A stretch of DNA of 64,000 nt, taken from Bacteroidota bacterium. Lineage in GTDB: Bacteria; Bacteroidota; Bacteroidia; Chitinophagales; Chitinophagaceae. Below, in pieces: positions 42,723-51,850 of this stretch (position 1 is its first letter; each line of letters opens with the position of its first letter). The stretch spans positions 1 through 64,000 of the forward strand of contig JAEZDC010000032.1 in assembly GCA_023429825.1 (NCBI GenBank), in the 5' to 3' direction. The notes beneath the pieces are model-generated. The model saw only the letters and a program-made list of their open reading frames with translations, ran no database searches and was not told the origin of the DNA. The position numbers and the translations under genes are program-made.

Positions 42723-43538
42723 TTATTCCAAATGATAAGTTTTGTTTACAATATGTTTGAGCACTTCATCCGCTTCAGTTGCTGAGTCTTTCAACATTTG
42801 CAGAAGCTGTTGTAATGTATTTCTATCATTTATGTTCACTTTTGCTAGATCTATAAGACCGAGAATGTTGGCAAGTGGCTTACGAAGCTCGTGGCTGTGC
42901 ATCCACGCCACATCTTTTAAACTGCTGCGTGTTTGCAACAATGCCTCCTCACTGGACATGAGTTTACTTAACACCTGAACATGATTGGTTACATCAATCC
43001 CTAATAAGGCATATACCTGTTTGCCTTTGTAATTTGTTTGAAAGCCATAGGTATCAAGGAACATCGCTGCATCATTCACCGCATTGAACTCATGAACCCC
43101 CGCAGCGAAAAGACCTGAATTTGAATTTTTCGCTACATGCTGCAATTGCTTCAAGTCGTGCGGTGAAAGCACCCTACTGATATTGGAGATCGCCAGGCCC
43201 AGTTGATTATTCCAGGCTTTGTTGGCCAGATAGATGCTACCAGAGTCTATATCGAATATCGCGATGGGTTGCGGGAAAGAATTGACCATACGTAATATTG
43301 CCGCTTCCTGTTGTTTCATTCTTTGTTCGTAGCGAATGAGCAGCAGGTATAGTGCAAGAGTAGTAATCAAAATAAACAAAGAGCCTTTAATAGATTGCAA
43401 TTGCTCTGCTTGAAGTAATATGAGTATATAATCACTGAGCCAGATCCATAAAAACCCGGTGATGAGGTACCCAACGGTTATGAGGAGTATAAAAGATGGT
43501 TTTTTCACGAAGTAAGCATGGATGTGTAAGATTATCAA
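42723..43538 (-). CDS. membrane PAS protein with HisKA helix but no ATPase domain
   Basis: A 271-residue protein. Two membrane segments lie at about residues 15-36 and 50-68 (FILLITVGYLITGFLWIW, LFILITTLALYLLLI), then a PAS domain (about 85-190), then DVAWMHSHELRKPLANILGLIDLA with candidate phosphoacceptor His216. The protein stops 55 residues after that His. There is no HATPase domain, no frameshift is apparent and the stop codon is clean. It has the same architecture at its C-terminus as the protein at 18836-19858 (HE[LV]R[KR]PLANILGL), which implies a shared subfamily. Confidence 0.8.
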   Translation of the reverse strand: MIILHIHAYFVKKPSFILLITVGYLITGFLWIWLSDYILILLQAEQLQSIKGSLFILITTLALYLLLIRYEQRMKQQEAAILRMVNSFPQPIAIFDIDSGSIYLANKAWNNQLGLAISNISRVLSPHDLKQLQHVAKNSNSGLFAAGVHEFNAVNDAAMFLDTYGFQTNYKGKQVYALLGIDVTNHVQVLSKLMSSEEALLQTRSSLKDVAWMHSHELRKPLANILGLIDLAKVNINDRNTLQQLLQMLKDSATEADEVLKHIVNKTYHLE

Positions 43539-43646
43539 TCCAATACAAAGGACGGGGATAGTAGCAGAAATCTTTCAGTATTAATGCTATTGTTTAAATG
43601 GAGAAAAATCTTTAATACTTATAAAAAGCTGCATAGAATTGGAGGT

Positions 43647-43670
43647 GTACAAGAGTGCGACGCAATAGAA
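43647..43670 (+). repeat. dispersed intergenic repeat, copy F (degenerate 3' part)
   Basis: GTACAAGAGTGCGACGCAA then AGAAG, after which the match fades. It lies 63 bases before the xylanase start. TCATAAAATAATA just before that start also occurs before the carbamoyltransferase start near copy E. Confidence 0.6.
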
Positions 43671-43709
43671 GGGGAAAAAAGTGATAGTGTTGATATCATA
43701 AAATAATAC

Positions 43710-44807
43710 ATGAAGAACATTGTAGTCATTGCATGTGTAGTGTTTTTTTCATCGTGTGGAAATAACAATAGTGCCCAAACCGCGATCGACTCGTCGAAAG
43801 GTTTAAATGAACATTATAAAAGTCATTTTACTATTGGTGTATCGGTTTCGCCGAAGTCATTGAAGGGTGATGAAGCGGAACTGATCAAAAAACATTTCGG
43901 CAGCATCAGTGCAGAAAATGCGATGAAAATGGGTGCGCTGCAACCAAAGCCGAATCAATACTATTGGAAAGATGCGGACTCGATCGTTGCGTTTGCGAAA
44001 AGAAACGGAATGAAGATAAGAGGTCATGCATTGGTCTGGCACCAGATGACACCGGATTGGTTCTACACAGATTCTGCTGGGAAAGAGGTGACGAAAGAAG
44101 TGTTGCTGCAAAGAATAAAAGATCATATTACAACCGTGGTGCGAAGGTATAAAGATGATATCTACGCATGGGATGTGGTGAATGAAGCGATCGCAGATGC
44201 GAAGGATACAATGTACAGGCAGTCGAAGTTGTTTAAAATTTGCGGTGAGGAATTCATAGAGAAAGCCTTTGAATGGGCACATGCTGCAGATCCTGACGCA
44301 ATACTATTTTACAATGATTATAACGAGGTGGTACCTGTGAAAAGAGCGAAGATCATTGCATTGATCAAAAAGTTGAAAGCGAAAAGTGTGCCTGTTCACG
44401 CCATTGGATTGCAGGGACATTGGGCCATCAACGAGCCCAAGAAAGATGAATTAGAACAAACGTTAAAAGACTTCAGTTCGCTGGGATTGCCGTTACAGAT
44501 TACTGAGCTGGATATTTCTGTGTACCCCAAAGTTCATGATGCTAGGAAACTGAGACCGCTTGAAGAAACAGACATTCGATTTACTAAAGAGCGGGAATTG
44601 CAGCAAAGAGAAAAGTACCGGATGATCTTTGAACTATTTCGCAAATACAGGAATTATATTACAGGCGTCACTTTCTGGAATATCAGCGACAGGCATAGCT
44701 GGCTGGATAATTTCCCGGTGAAACGGCGCAAAGATTATCCCCTGCTGTTTGATAAGGATCTGAAGCCGAAGAAAGCATTCTGGGAGGTGGTGGATATTAA
44801 CCGATAA
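43710..44807 (+). CDS. GH10 endo-1,4-beta-xylanase, lipoprotein
   Basis: Hydrolyses xylan backbones, probably at the cell surface or in the periplasm. Signal with lipobox FSSC at residue 16. A single GH10 TIM barrel of normal length (365 residues in all). Acid/base is Glu159 in YAWDVVNEAIAD, the nucleophile is Glu266 in LQITELDIS, and RGHALVWH and GVTFWNISDRHSWLDNFP complete the site. No carbohydrate-binding module and no SusC/SusD pair are adjacent, so it stands alone rather than in a polysaccharide locus. Confidence 0.95.
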   Translation: MKNIVVIACVVFFSSCGNNNSAQTAIDSSKGLNEHYKSHFTIGVSVSPKSLKGDEAELIKKHFGSISAENAMKMGALQPKPNQYYWKDADSIVAFAKRNGMKIRGHALVWHQMTPDWFYTDSAGKEVTKEVLLQRIKDHITTVVRRYKDDIYAWDVVNEAIADAKDTMYRQSKLFKICGEEFIEKAFEWAHAADPDAILFYNDYNEVVPVKRAKIIALIKKLKAKSVPVHAIGLQGHWAINEPKKDELEQTLKDFSSLGLPLQITELDISVYPKVHDARKLRPLEETDIRFTKERELQQREKYRMIFELFRKYRNYITGVTFWNISDRHSWLDNFPVKRRKDYPLLFDKDLKPKKAFWEVVDINR

Positions 44808-44816
44808 CAGAAGAAC

Positions 44817-45272
44817 ATGTACTCAAGACAGGAGGCCTCAAGGATACGACAGGATTTCTGGACAGCGTTTGGTCGTTACATGCAGCCAATACGTTCATCG
44901 GAGGGTGAAGAGATCAATTGGGTGAATTATAAAACCGGCATTAAGCACATTCATTTCCGGATGCATGCAGGAAAAGGAGCATCAATTGGTATAGAGATCA
45001 CCCATAAAGATGAACAATTAAGACAGCAGTACTTCGCAAGATTCGTACAGCTGAAAAATATATTCCGGGATGTGATGAAAGAAGAATGGTTGTGGATGGA
45101 AAATGCAAAAGATGAAAATGATAAACCGATCAGTTGCATTTATGTTGAAATGAAAGGAGTTGTCATCATGAACAAAGGTCATTGGCCGCAACTGATATCA
45201 TTTTTTAAACCCCGTATTATTGCACTGGATGAATTCTGGAACCTGGTGAAAGATGGGTTTGAGATGATTTAA
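44817..45272 (+). CDS. DUF4268 domain protein
   Basis: A 151-residue protein of the DUF4268 family, seen in the opening SRQEASRIRQDFWTAFGRYM, the middle GIKHIHFRMHAGKGASIGIEI, and the end FFKPRIIALDEFWNLVKDGFEM. The family has no established function; some members are fused to restriction-like domains, but this one is free-standing. It starts 9 bp after the xylanase gene and may be cotranscribed. Confidence 0.85.
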   Translation: MYSRQEASRIRQDFWTAFGRYMQPIRSSEGEEINWVNYKTGIKHIHFRMHAGKGASIGIEITHKDEQLRQQYFARFVQLKNIFRDVMKEEWLWMENAKDENDKPISCIYVEMKGVVIMNKGHWPQLISFFKPRIIALDEFWNLVKDGFEMI

Positions 45273-45641
45273 TAGATAAAAGCCAGCAATAAAGGAACAG
45301 ATTACGTATTAACTATCTGAATAGACTGCCCAGAGAGACGGGTACATATAAACTCAGCCCATCATTTAGAAGGTTATTGGCAAATTATGGCCCTTTATAC
45401 AACAAGCGATTAGTTTCCTAGGTTATGGCAAGTGATATATCGCCTTAGAAGAGCATGTTCACGATCATAAGATTATAAATGAGGTATTATGTGAGATAGT
45501 AAATAAAAAAGCTCAAAGAAAACTCCTGTGATTATGAAGTACTTCTTTGAGCTATTGTAGGCATTTGAAGGCATTTTGCGAGCTCATAGGCTGTAGGCCT
45601 CGTCACTGCTGCGTTTTGCGTTCAAATGGTCCGTAAACCAG
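45273..45641. other. intergenic region before the tRNA
   Basis: No ORF of note. It holds the minus-strand terminator at 45504-45553. The rest (45273-45503) shows no recognised feature. The gap on the other side of the tRNA (45727-45924) also shows nothing clear. Confidence 0.5.
45504..45553 (-). terminator. probable terminator of the tRNA-Ser transcript
   Basis: On the minus strand AGCTCAAAGAA pairs with TTCTTTGAGCT (perfect 11 bp, 22-base loop), followed by TTTTTTATTT. It lies about 90 bp downstream of the tRNA. Confidence 0.75.
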
Positions 45642-45726
45642 CGGAGAGAGAGGGATTCGAACCCCCGGACCTGTTACAGTCAACGGTTTTCAAGACCGCC
45701 GCATTCGACCGCTCTGCCATCTCTCC
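45642..45726 (-). tRNA. tRNA-Ser (anticodon TGA)
   Basis: Minus-strand 85-nt tRNA: acceptor GGAGAGA pairs with TCTCTCC, D-arm GGCAGAGCGG, anticodon loop in GGTCTTGAAAACC giving TGA, a long variable arm typical of serine, and T-arm GGGGGTTCGAATCCC. The discriminator base is G and CCA is not encoded. Confidence 0.95.
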
Positions 45727-45924
45727 GGGTGCAAAATAATAGTGCAGGATAACATCTTCCAAATAATTATAAAAAATGATCGGGATGTTCGTTTTCATCA
45801 TAATAATGTAAGAGAAAAGAACTAAGCATTAATATAGACACATATACAGGCGATTTTTATGGTAACTATACCCAGCACTGCTGTCCTTCAATAAAGCTTA
45901 TATTCGTTTACTCAGTTTTTGTAC

Positions 45925-48900
45925 ATGAAAACAAAGCTCAACTACCAGATATATATTGGTTTTTCTTTCGCCCTATTTCTTGTTTTTGCCGTTGGTGCAT
46001 CAAGCTATTTTGGATTAGAGCGTCAATCAGAAGATGCAAAGTGGGTAACTCATACCTACAAAGTCCAAAGCCATGCAGACCGTGTTCTAAAAACGCTCAT
46101 TGACATGGAAACCGGTAGAAGGGGATACAGGGCGACTAAGCAGGAAAGTTTTTTAGAACCATATAAAAAAGGATTAACAGATCTGCCACCATTAATCAAT
46201 GAGCTTAAAGCAGCGGTGGTTGACTCTACTAACAAAAGGACCATACCGGAATTGGAAAACGCTATTGACAGTGCTTTGCAATTCTGGAGGAGTTTGGATG
46301 ATGGAGTAGTTAACACTTCTGAAGCCTTAACCAACACAACCATCGAGAAACAAAAAGTTGATAAAGTAAGAGCTGTAGTAAACAAAATATTTGAAAGACA
46401 AAAAGTATTACTTGAACATAGAAGCAACGACAGTGAACAAGCACTGGCCGACGCAAGAGCGATCTTACTCTTTGGAACATTCGTGATACTGATTGTTGTG
46501 ATTGCTTTGATGTTCTTCATCTTAAAAGAATTCAGGAACCGTAAAATAGCCGAGCAGGAAGCTAAAGACAATTACAAAAAAGTAGTTCAATTAAATGCTG
46601 AAAGTGATAAACATAACTGGATGCTGAGAGGCGTTGGTGTCGTAAACGATAGTCTGCAGGGATCGAATAGCTTACAACAGCTTTGCACATCGTTAACGGA
46701 TTCAATTATTAAGTATACCGGCAATGTAGCAGGCGCGATATATGTTCTGAGTAATGATAAACAAACGCTGGTACTGGAAGCCACTTCAGGAGTAAACAAG
46801 CCTGGTAAAAGGGAATATAAAATAAACGAAAGTCCTGCAGGCCTTGCATCAAAAGGAAAGGACATTGTTATAAGTAATAACATTCCTATTGACTACGCTA
46901 ATATTGAGTCAGCGATAGTAAAAGGACAGCCAGCTCAAGCCACTTATATCCCGTTGTGGATGGGAGATGATCTGAAAGGTGTTATTGAAATATTTTCATG
47001 GAGCAGCTTTACAGATGAGCAACTGAACTTATTCAGATCCATCGGCAATAATATCGCTATTGCGATCAACGCTGCCCAAGCACGGGCAGAAGCAAAAGCA
47101 TTATTGGAAGAAGTTCAACATCAAAAGGAAATTTTAGAAAGCCAGCAAGAGGAACTACGACAAACGAATGAAGAATTATCCAAACAAGCTGAAGAACTAC
47201 AAGCCAGTGAAGAAGAATTAAGAGTGCAGGAAGAAGAGTTAAGGCAGATCAACGCGGAACTGGAAGAGAAAAATGAAGCGGTTGTAACGTCTATGAGGGC
47301 GTTGGATATTAAAGCTAAAGAACTTGAGCAAACAAGTAGATACAAGTCGGAATTTCTAGCCAATATGTCTCATGAGTTGCGTACTCCTTTAAATAGTATT
47401 CTCATTTTAGCAAAATTACTTTCAGATAACCAGCCTAAGAATCTGTCACCAAAGCAAATTGAATATGCATCGATCATTCATAAAGCCGGTAACGATCTGT
47501 TACAACTCATTAATGACATTCTCGACCTTTCTAAGATAGAAGCAGGTAAAGTAATCCTGGAGATCGAAGAGACATCCATCAGCGATATTGCTACTGATGT
47601 AAGTTTAACTTTCCAGGCACTGGCGCAGCAAAAGAAAGTTGACTTTCAAACCAACATTGACCCTTCTTTACCTGCTACTTTACAAACAGACAAGCAACGT
47701 TTGGAACAAGTGATTAAAAATCTTTTGTCCAACGCTTTCAAGTTCACACCAGAGGATGGAAAGGTTACGCTGGATTTCAAAAAAGAAAGCGATAATCTGA
47801 TCGGAATAAGTGTAAAGGATACAGGAATTGGTATTTCCTCAGAAAAACAACACCTCATATTCGAAGCTTTTCAACAAGCAGATGGATCGACCAGCAGGAA
47901 ATATGGTGGCACAGGCTTAGGTCTTTCTATCAGCAGAGAATTAATGCAGTTGCTCGGTGGTAAGATAGACCTGCAAAGTCAGTTGGGGAAAGGAAGTGAA
48001 TTCAGATTGATCCTTCCCATGAGGAAAGGAGAATCATTAAGTTCAGCTCCCGTTTCCTCCAACGAAATCATTGCTGAAAAAATTTCAAAGCAATCAAAAG
48101 TTAAAGATGACAGGAAAGAGATGAAGCAAGGTGTAAAATCGATGCTGATAGTTGAAGATGATGAAACGTTTGCAACGATTTTGAGGGATTATGCAAAATC
48201 AAAAGGATATCAAACAATTGTTGCAATGGCGGGTGATGAAGGATTACATTACGCGTTTGAATACAAACCGTCTGCTATTATATTAGATATGCAGTTACCG
48301 GAAATGGATGGAGGTTCGCTGCTACAAAAACTGAAAGCAGATAAACGAACAAAGAATATTCCCGTACACATCATATCGGCTTCTATTAATAAATCAATGG
48401 TTCCGTCCGAAGCAATAGCCTGGCTGGAGAAGCCGGTTTCTGAAGCTGATCTTGAAAAGGCTTTTAGTAAGATACAGGAAGTGTTACATGCTAACCTGAA
48501 AAAAATCTTATTGTACAGTAACGATGCATCGATGGTGGACGAAGTAAGACATTTGCTGCAGCACAACGAGAACATAGATATTGATTATGTCAATTCACTG
48601 AAAGACATTCGCACAAAATGCGATGAGATAGATTGCGATTGTATCATTATAGACATGGGTAAGGATGTAGAAAAAGAACTGAAGAACATCCATGCTATAA
48701 AACAATCCCTTGGCAGCTCGACCATTCCATTTATTATTTGTATTGATAAGGATATTTCCGCTTCTATAGAAATGGAGTTGAAGAAACTATCAGATGTAGT
48801 GATAAGAACATCGTCATCTTCCAATCAAAGATTGCTTGAAGAATTAGACCTCTTTTTATATAAGGTGCAGGAAACAGGGAATGGCCGTTTAAAAGAATTA

Positions 48901-49302
48901 GCATCAGGTGAAACACACCTGAATGAGTTAGCGGGCAAAAAAATATTACTTGCTGATGACGATATGAGGAATGTATTTTCCCTGAATGCAGCCCTTGAAA
49001 TGCACGATATGACTGTTGTTACTGCCAGTGATGGAAAAGAAGCTGTTGACATTTTGAAGCAGGAAAAAGATATAGACCTGGTATTAATGGATATCATGAT
49101 GCCGGAGATGGATGGGTATGAAGCGATCAAATATATCAGGAAGGAAATGAACCTGAAGAAACTCCCTATCATCGCGTTAACAGCAAAGGCAATGAGTGAT
49201 GACAGAGAAAAAGCGATTAGAGCAGGTGCATCTGATTACATCACAAAGCCTGTAGACCTTCCCAAATTATTATCTCTGATGAGAGTTTGGATATCGCAAT
49301 AA
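45925..49302 (+). CDS. CHASE3-GAF hybrid histidine kinase with three receiver domains
   Basis: A 1125-residue membrane sensor. Membrane segment ~8-28, CHASE3 extracellular domain ~35-180, second segment ~183-203, GAF ~235-390, long coiled coil ~395-470, HisKA with His483 in ANMSHELRTPLNS, and HATPase ~590-705 (NLLSNAFKFTPEDGK, GTGLGLSISRELM). Three receivers follow: REC1 with Asp788, REC2 with Asp910, REC3 with Asp1056 in VLMDIMMPEMDGYEA. REC2 lacks the acidic pair (LLYSNDAS) and the conserved Lys (VVIRTSSS), so it is probably degenerate. The CheR gene follows by 1 bp. Start is the ATG at 45925; a TTG two codons earlier is unlikely. Confidence 0.93.
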   Translation: MKTKLNYQIYIGFSFALFLVFAVGASSYFGLERQSEDAKWVTHTYKVQSHADRVLKTLIDMETGRRGYRATKQESFLEPYKKGLTDLPPLINELKAAVVDSTNKRTIPELENAIDSALQFWRSLDDGVVNTSEALTNTTIEKQKVDKVRAVVNKIFERQKVLLEHRSNDSEQALADARAILLFGTFVILIVVIALMFFILKEFRNRKIAEQEAKDNYKKVVQLNAESDKHNWMLRGVGVVNDSLQGSNSLQQLCTSLTDSIIKYTGNVAGAIYVLSNDKQTLVLEATSGVNKPGKREYKINESPAGLASKGKDIVISNNIPIDYANIESAIVKGQPAQATYIPLWMGDDLKGVIEIFSWSSFTDEQLNLFRSIGNNIAIAINAAQARAEAKALLEEVQHQKEILESQQEELRQTNEELSKQAEELQASEEELRVQEEELRQINAELEEKNEAVVTSMRALDIKAKELEQTSRYKSEFLANMSHELRTPLNSILILAKLLSDNQPKNLSPKQIEYASIIHKAGNDLLQLINDILDLSKIEAGKVILEIEETSISDIATDVSLTFQALAQQKKVDFQTNIDPSLPATLQTDKQRLEQVIKNLLSNAFKFTPEDGKVTLDFKKESDNLIGISVKDTGIGISSEKQHLIFEAFQQADGSTSRKYGGTGLGLSISRELMQLLGGKIDLQSQLGKGSEFRLILPMRKGESLSSAPVSSNEIIAEKISKQSKVKDDRKEMKQGVKSMLIVEDDETFATILRDYAKSKGYQTIVAMAGDEGLHYAFEYKPSAIILDMQLPEMDGGSLLQKLKADKRTKNIPVHIISASINKSMVPSEAIAWLEKPVSEADLEKAFSKIQEVLHANLKKILLYSNDASMVDEVRHLLQHNENIDIDYVNSLKDIRTKCDEIDCDCIIIDMGKDVEKELKNIHAIKQSLGSSTIPFIICIDKDISASIEMELKKLSDVVIRTSSSSNQRLLEELDLFLYKVQETGNGRLKELASGETHLNELAGKKILLADDDMRNVFSLNAALEMHDMTVVTASDGKEAVDILKQEKDIDLVLMDIMMPEMDGYEAIKYIRKEMNLKKLPIIALTAKAMSDDREKAIRAGASDYITKPVDLPKLLSLMRVWISQ

Positions 49303-49303
49303 T

Positions 49304-50134
49304 ATGCCATACAGAAACATCAGCATATCAGATGAAGAATTAGACAGTGTACTGCTGTTGATAAGGGACACTAATGGCTATGATTTCATGGGTTATTCCC
49401 GTGCATCATTAATAAGACGATTTCTCCGATGTATGGAAGAAGCCAGGCTAAAGAATGCAGAGGAACTGAAGACATATATAATATCGGATAAAAAGAACTT
49501 TGATTGGCTGTTGCAAACCATTACTGTTAATGTAACAGAGATGTTTCGCGATCCTCAATTTTATAAAGCGATACGTGAAAAAGTTTTGGAGCGACTGGCC
49601 TCCTACCCTTCCATTAAAATATGGCATGCAGGCTGCGCAAGTGGTGAGGAAGTTTTTTCAATGGCCATTCTCTTACATGAAGCGGGTCTACTGCAACGAA
49701 CAAGGATATATGCCACAGACATTAACCCTGCAAATATTGAAAAAGCTAAAACGGGAATCATTCCTCTAACATTAATGAAAGAGTACACTACAAACTATTT
49801 GCAAAGTGGTGGCAAAGGTGATTTCTCTGATTATTATACAGCGAGGTATAAAGGCGCTTTGATCAGTCCTGAATTAAGAACCAATATTGTTTTTGCTCAG
49901 CACAATCTTGTAACAGATGCTGCATTCAACGAGTTTCAACTGATCTTCTGCAGGAACGTAATGATCTACTTTGATAAACAATTGCAGGATAGAGTGATCA
50001 AATTATTTTATGAAAGCCTTGCGCCATTGAGTTATTTGGCTTTAGGAATAAAAGAATCATTATTATTTACTGAAATTAAAAACCAGTTTGAGGTAATCGA
50101 TCTGAAAAATAAGATCTTCAGAAAGAAAAAATGA
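49304..50134 (+). CDS. CheR family SAM-dependent methyltransferase
   Basis: A 276-residue CheR-type protein. The N-terminal helical part has DTNGYDFMGYSRASLIRRFLRCM, and the catalytic domain has NVTEMFRDPQFY, the SAM-binding IWHAGCASGEEVFSMAILL, RIYATDINPANIEKAK, and FQLIFCRNVMIYFD. CheR methylates Glu side chains of chemoreceptors, but no chemoreceptor or CheA/CheW gene is here. It sits between a hybrid kinase and a CheB-type esterase, so the target may be the kinase itself, for example its long coiled coil. It overlaps cheB by 4 bp. Confidence 0.92.
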   Translation: MPYRNISISDEELDSVLLLIRDTNGYDFMGYSRASLIRRFLRCMEEARLKNAEELKTYIISDKKNFDWLLQTITVNVTEMFRDPQFYKAIREKVLERLASYPSIKIWHAGCASGEEVFSMAILLHEAGLLQRTRIYATDINPANIEKAKTGIIPLTLMKEYTTNYLQSGGKGDFSDYYTARYKGALISPELRTNIVFAQHNLVTDAAFNEFQLIFCRNVMIYFDKQLQDRVIKLFYESLAPLSYLALGIKESLLFTEIKNQFEVIDLKNKIFRKKK

Positions 50135-50703
50135 ATAATGAAGATTACGATATCATAGTGATTGGAGGATCAGCCGGTAGCATTCCGATAGTATCTGCGA
50201 TATTGGCGGGATTACAGGCAGAATTCTCCATTCCAATCGTTATCGTATTACACAGGCAGCGAAATGTAGTAAGTGAAATGGCAAAAATCTTCGAAGGAAA
50301 AAGGATGAAGGTGACTGAGCCTGAAGATAAAGAGGCGATCCTAGATAAGCATGTGTACCTCGCCCCTCAGAATTATCATTTATTGGTAGAAAAAAATAAA
50401 ACATTCAGCCTGGATTATTCCGAAGCTGTACATTTTAGCAGGCCTTCAATTGATGTAACGTTTGAAAGCGTTAGTCGTGTGTTTGAAAATAAAACCCTTG
50501 TAGTGCTGCTGAGCGGCGCTAACAAAGACGGATCGAAAGGAATAGAAGCTGTACTCAGTAAAAACGGAAAGGCTATTGTGCAGGAACCTTCCACTGCAGA
50601 TTATCCATTGATGGTTCAATCTGCTATTGACCATAACAACGAAGCGATTGTATACACCCCTATTGAAATAGTAAACTATATTTCACAAATCGCAAACAGA
50701 TAA
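50131..50703 (+). CDS. CheB-type methylesterase (catalytic domain only)
   Basis: A 190-residue CheB esterase/deamidase domain without the N-terminal receiver. Catalytic residues are Ser in VIGGSAGSIPIV, His in IVLHRQRNVVSEM, and Asp in LLSGANKDGSKGIEAV. VYLAPQNYHLLVE and ATADYPLMVQSA-like positions are also conserved. Lacking a receiver, it is not regulated like chemotaxis CheB. It overlaps cheR by 4 bp and is followed 4 bp later by the receiver-kinase gene. Confidence 0.92.
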   Translation: MNNEDYDIIVIGGSAGSIPIVSAILAGLQAEFSIPIVIVLHRQRNVVSEMAKIFEGKRMKVTEPEDKEAILDKHVYLAPQNYHLLVEKNKTFSLDYSEAVHFSRPSIDVTFESVSRVFENKTLVVLLSGANKDGSKGIEAVLSKNGKAIVQEPSTADYPLMVQSAIDHNNEAIVYTPIEIVNYISQIANR

Positions 50704-50707
50704 AACT

Positions 50708-51808
50708 ATGGATGCGCAACCGCTCTTTACTATTCTATTGGTAGATGACAGGCCCGAGAATCTTATATCACTCGAAGAGATATTACAGGCAGATAACAGG
50801 ACCTTCTTAAAAGCTTCTTCAGGAAACGAGGCTTTGAAACTATTGCTTAAAAACCCCCAGATCGGTCTCATATTGCTGGATGTGCAAATGCCGGAGATGG
50901 ATGGGTTTGAAGTAGCGAGATTGATAAAGTTGAATCCTAAGACAACAGACCTATCTATCATCTTCGTAACGGCCATTTCAAAAGAGGAGCAATATGTTTT
51001 AAAGGGCTTCAGCGAAGGTGCTGTTGATTATCTTCATAAGCCGTTAGATATAAATATTACAAGAGCCAAAGTAAATGTGTTTGAGCAATTGTACCACTTA
51101 CAGCAAGATTTGAAATTGACTGCAGGCAAACTGCATCAAGTGAATAAACAACTGGAAAGGTTTACCTATACTGTTTCACATGATCTGAAATCACCGCTGG
51201 CATCTCTTATCATGCTACTGGATATGACCATGAAACATGAAAAAGTTGAAGAAAGCGCTGAGTTAACGATGCAATTGGATATGGCCTGCCAGGTAGGCCA
51301 TCAGTTATCCGAGATGATCAATTCTATTTTAGAATATTCACGACAAAGTTTAACAGAGCAAGTAATCGAAGAAGTAAACACTTACGACCTGGTTAATGAA
51401 GTTGCTTTCATGCTTAAACAAAACAAACCACTTGATGTAATTGTTTGTGAAGGCTTGCCTGTAATCAAAACAACCAAGGCCAAATTGCGCCAGGTATTTC
51501 AAAACCTCATAGGAAATGCCATCAAATACAATAACAAAGAAAAGGCGGTTATAGAAGTTGGAGCTACAGATAAGGATGATTTCTATGAATTCCGTGTAAA
51601 GGATAATGGCCCCGGTGTTGCAAGAGATGATTCAAAAAGAATATTCAAATTGTTTGAAACCGCATCTAACAAAGAAGGTGTAGATGGTAGCACAGGTGTG
51701 GGTTTAAATATGTTGAAGATGATCGTTGAAGAACAGGGAGGTAAGATATGGGTTGAGTCGAAAGAAAATGAAGGCAGCATTTTTTACTTTTTATGGCGTA
51801 AGCAATAA
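50708..51808 (+). CDS. receiver-histidine kinase hybrid
   Basis: A 366-residue soluble protein. The N-terminal receiver (residues ~8-125) has phosphoacceptor Asp58 in LILLDVQMPEMDGFEV and Lys in YLHKPLD. A short coiled coil follows, then HisKA with FTYTVSHDLKSPLASLIML, and a HATPase domain (RQVFQNLIGNAIKYNN, VKDNGPGVARDD, GSTGVGLNMLKMIVEEQGG). The receiver could take phosphate from the large hybrid kinase encoded three genes upstream and gate this kinase. It closes the four-gene signalling operon. Confidence 0.93.
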   Translation: MDAQPLFTILLVDDRPENLISLEEILQADNRTFLKASSGNEALKLLLKNPQIGLILLDVQMPEMDGFEVARLIKLNPKTTDLSIIFVTAISKEEQYVLKGFSEGAVDYLHKPLDINITRAKVNVFEQLYHLQQDLKLTAGKLHQVNKQLERFTYTVSHDLKSPLASLIMLLDMTMKHEKVEESAELTMQLDMACQVGHQLSEMINSILEYSRQSLTEQVIEEVNTYDLVNEVAFMLKQNKPLDVIVCEGLPVIKTTKAKLRQVFQNLIGNAIKYNNKEKAVIEVGATDKDDFYEFRVKDNGPGVARDDSKRIFKLFETASNKEGVDGSTGVGLNMLKMIVEEQGGKIWVESKENEGSIFYFLWRKQ

Positions 51809-51850
51809 GGTTGCTATTTTTACAGTGCATTTATCCTGCACTTAACTTGT

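Noticed and set aside
50131..50703. Reading the CheR/CheB genes as a chemotaxis operon
   Set aside because: No chemoreceptor, CheA, CheW or flagellar genes are present and the CheB lacks its receiver; the neighbours are sensor kinases.
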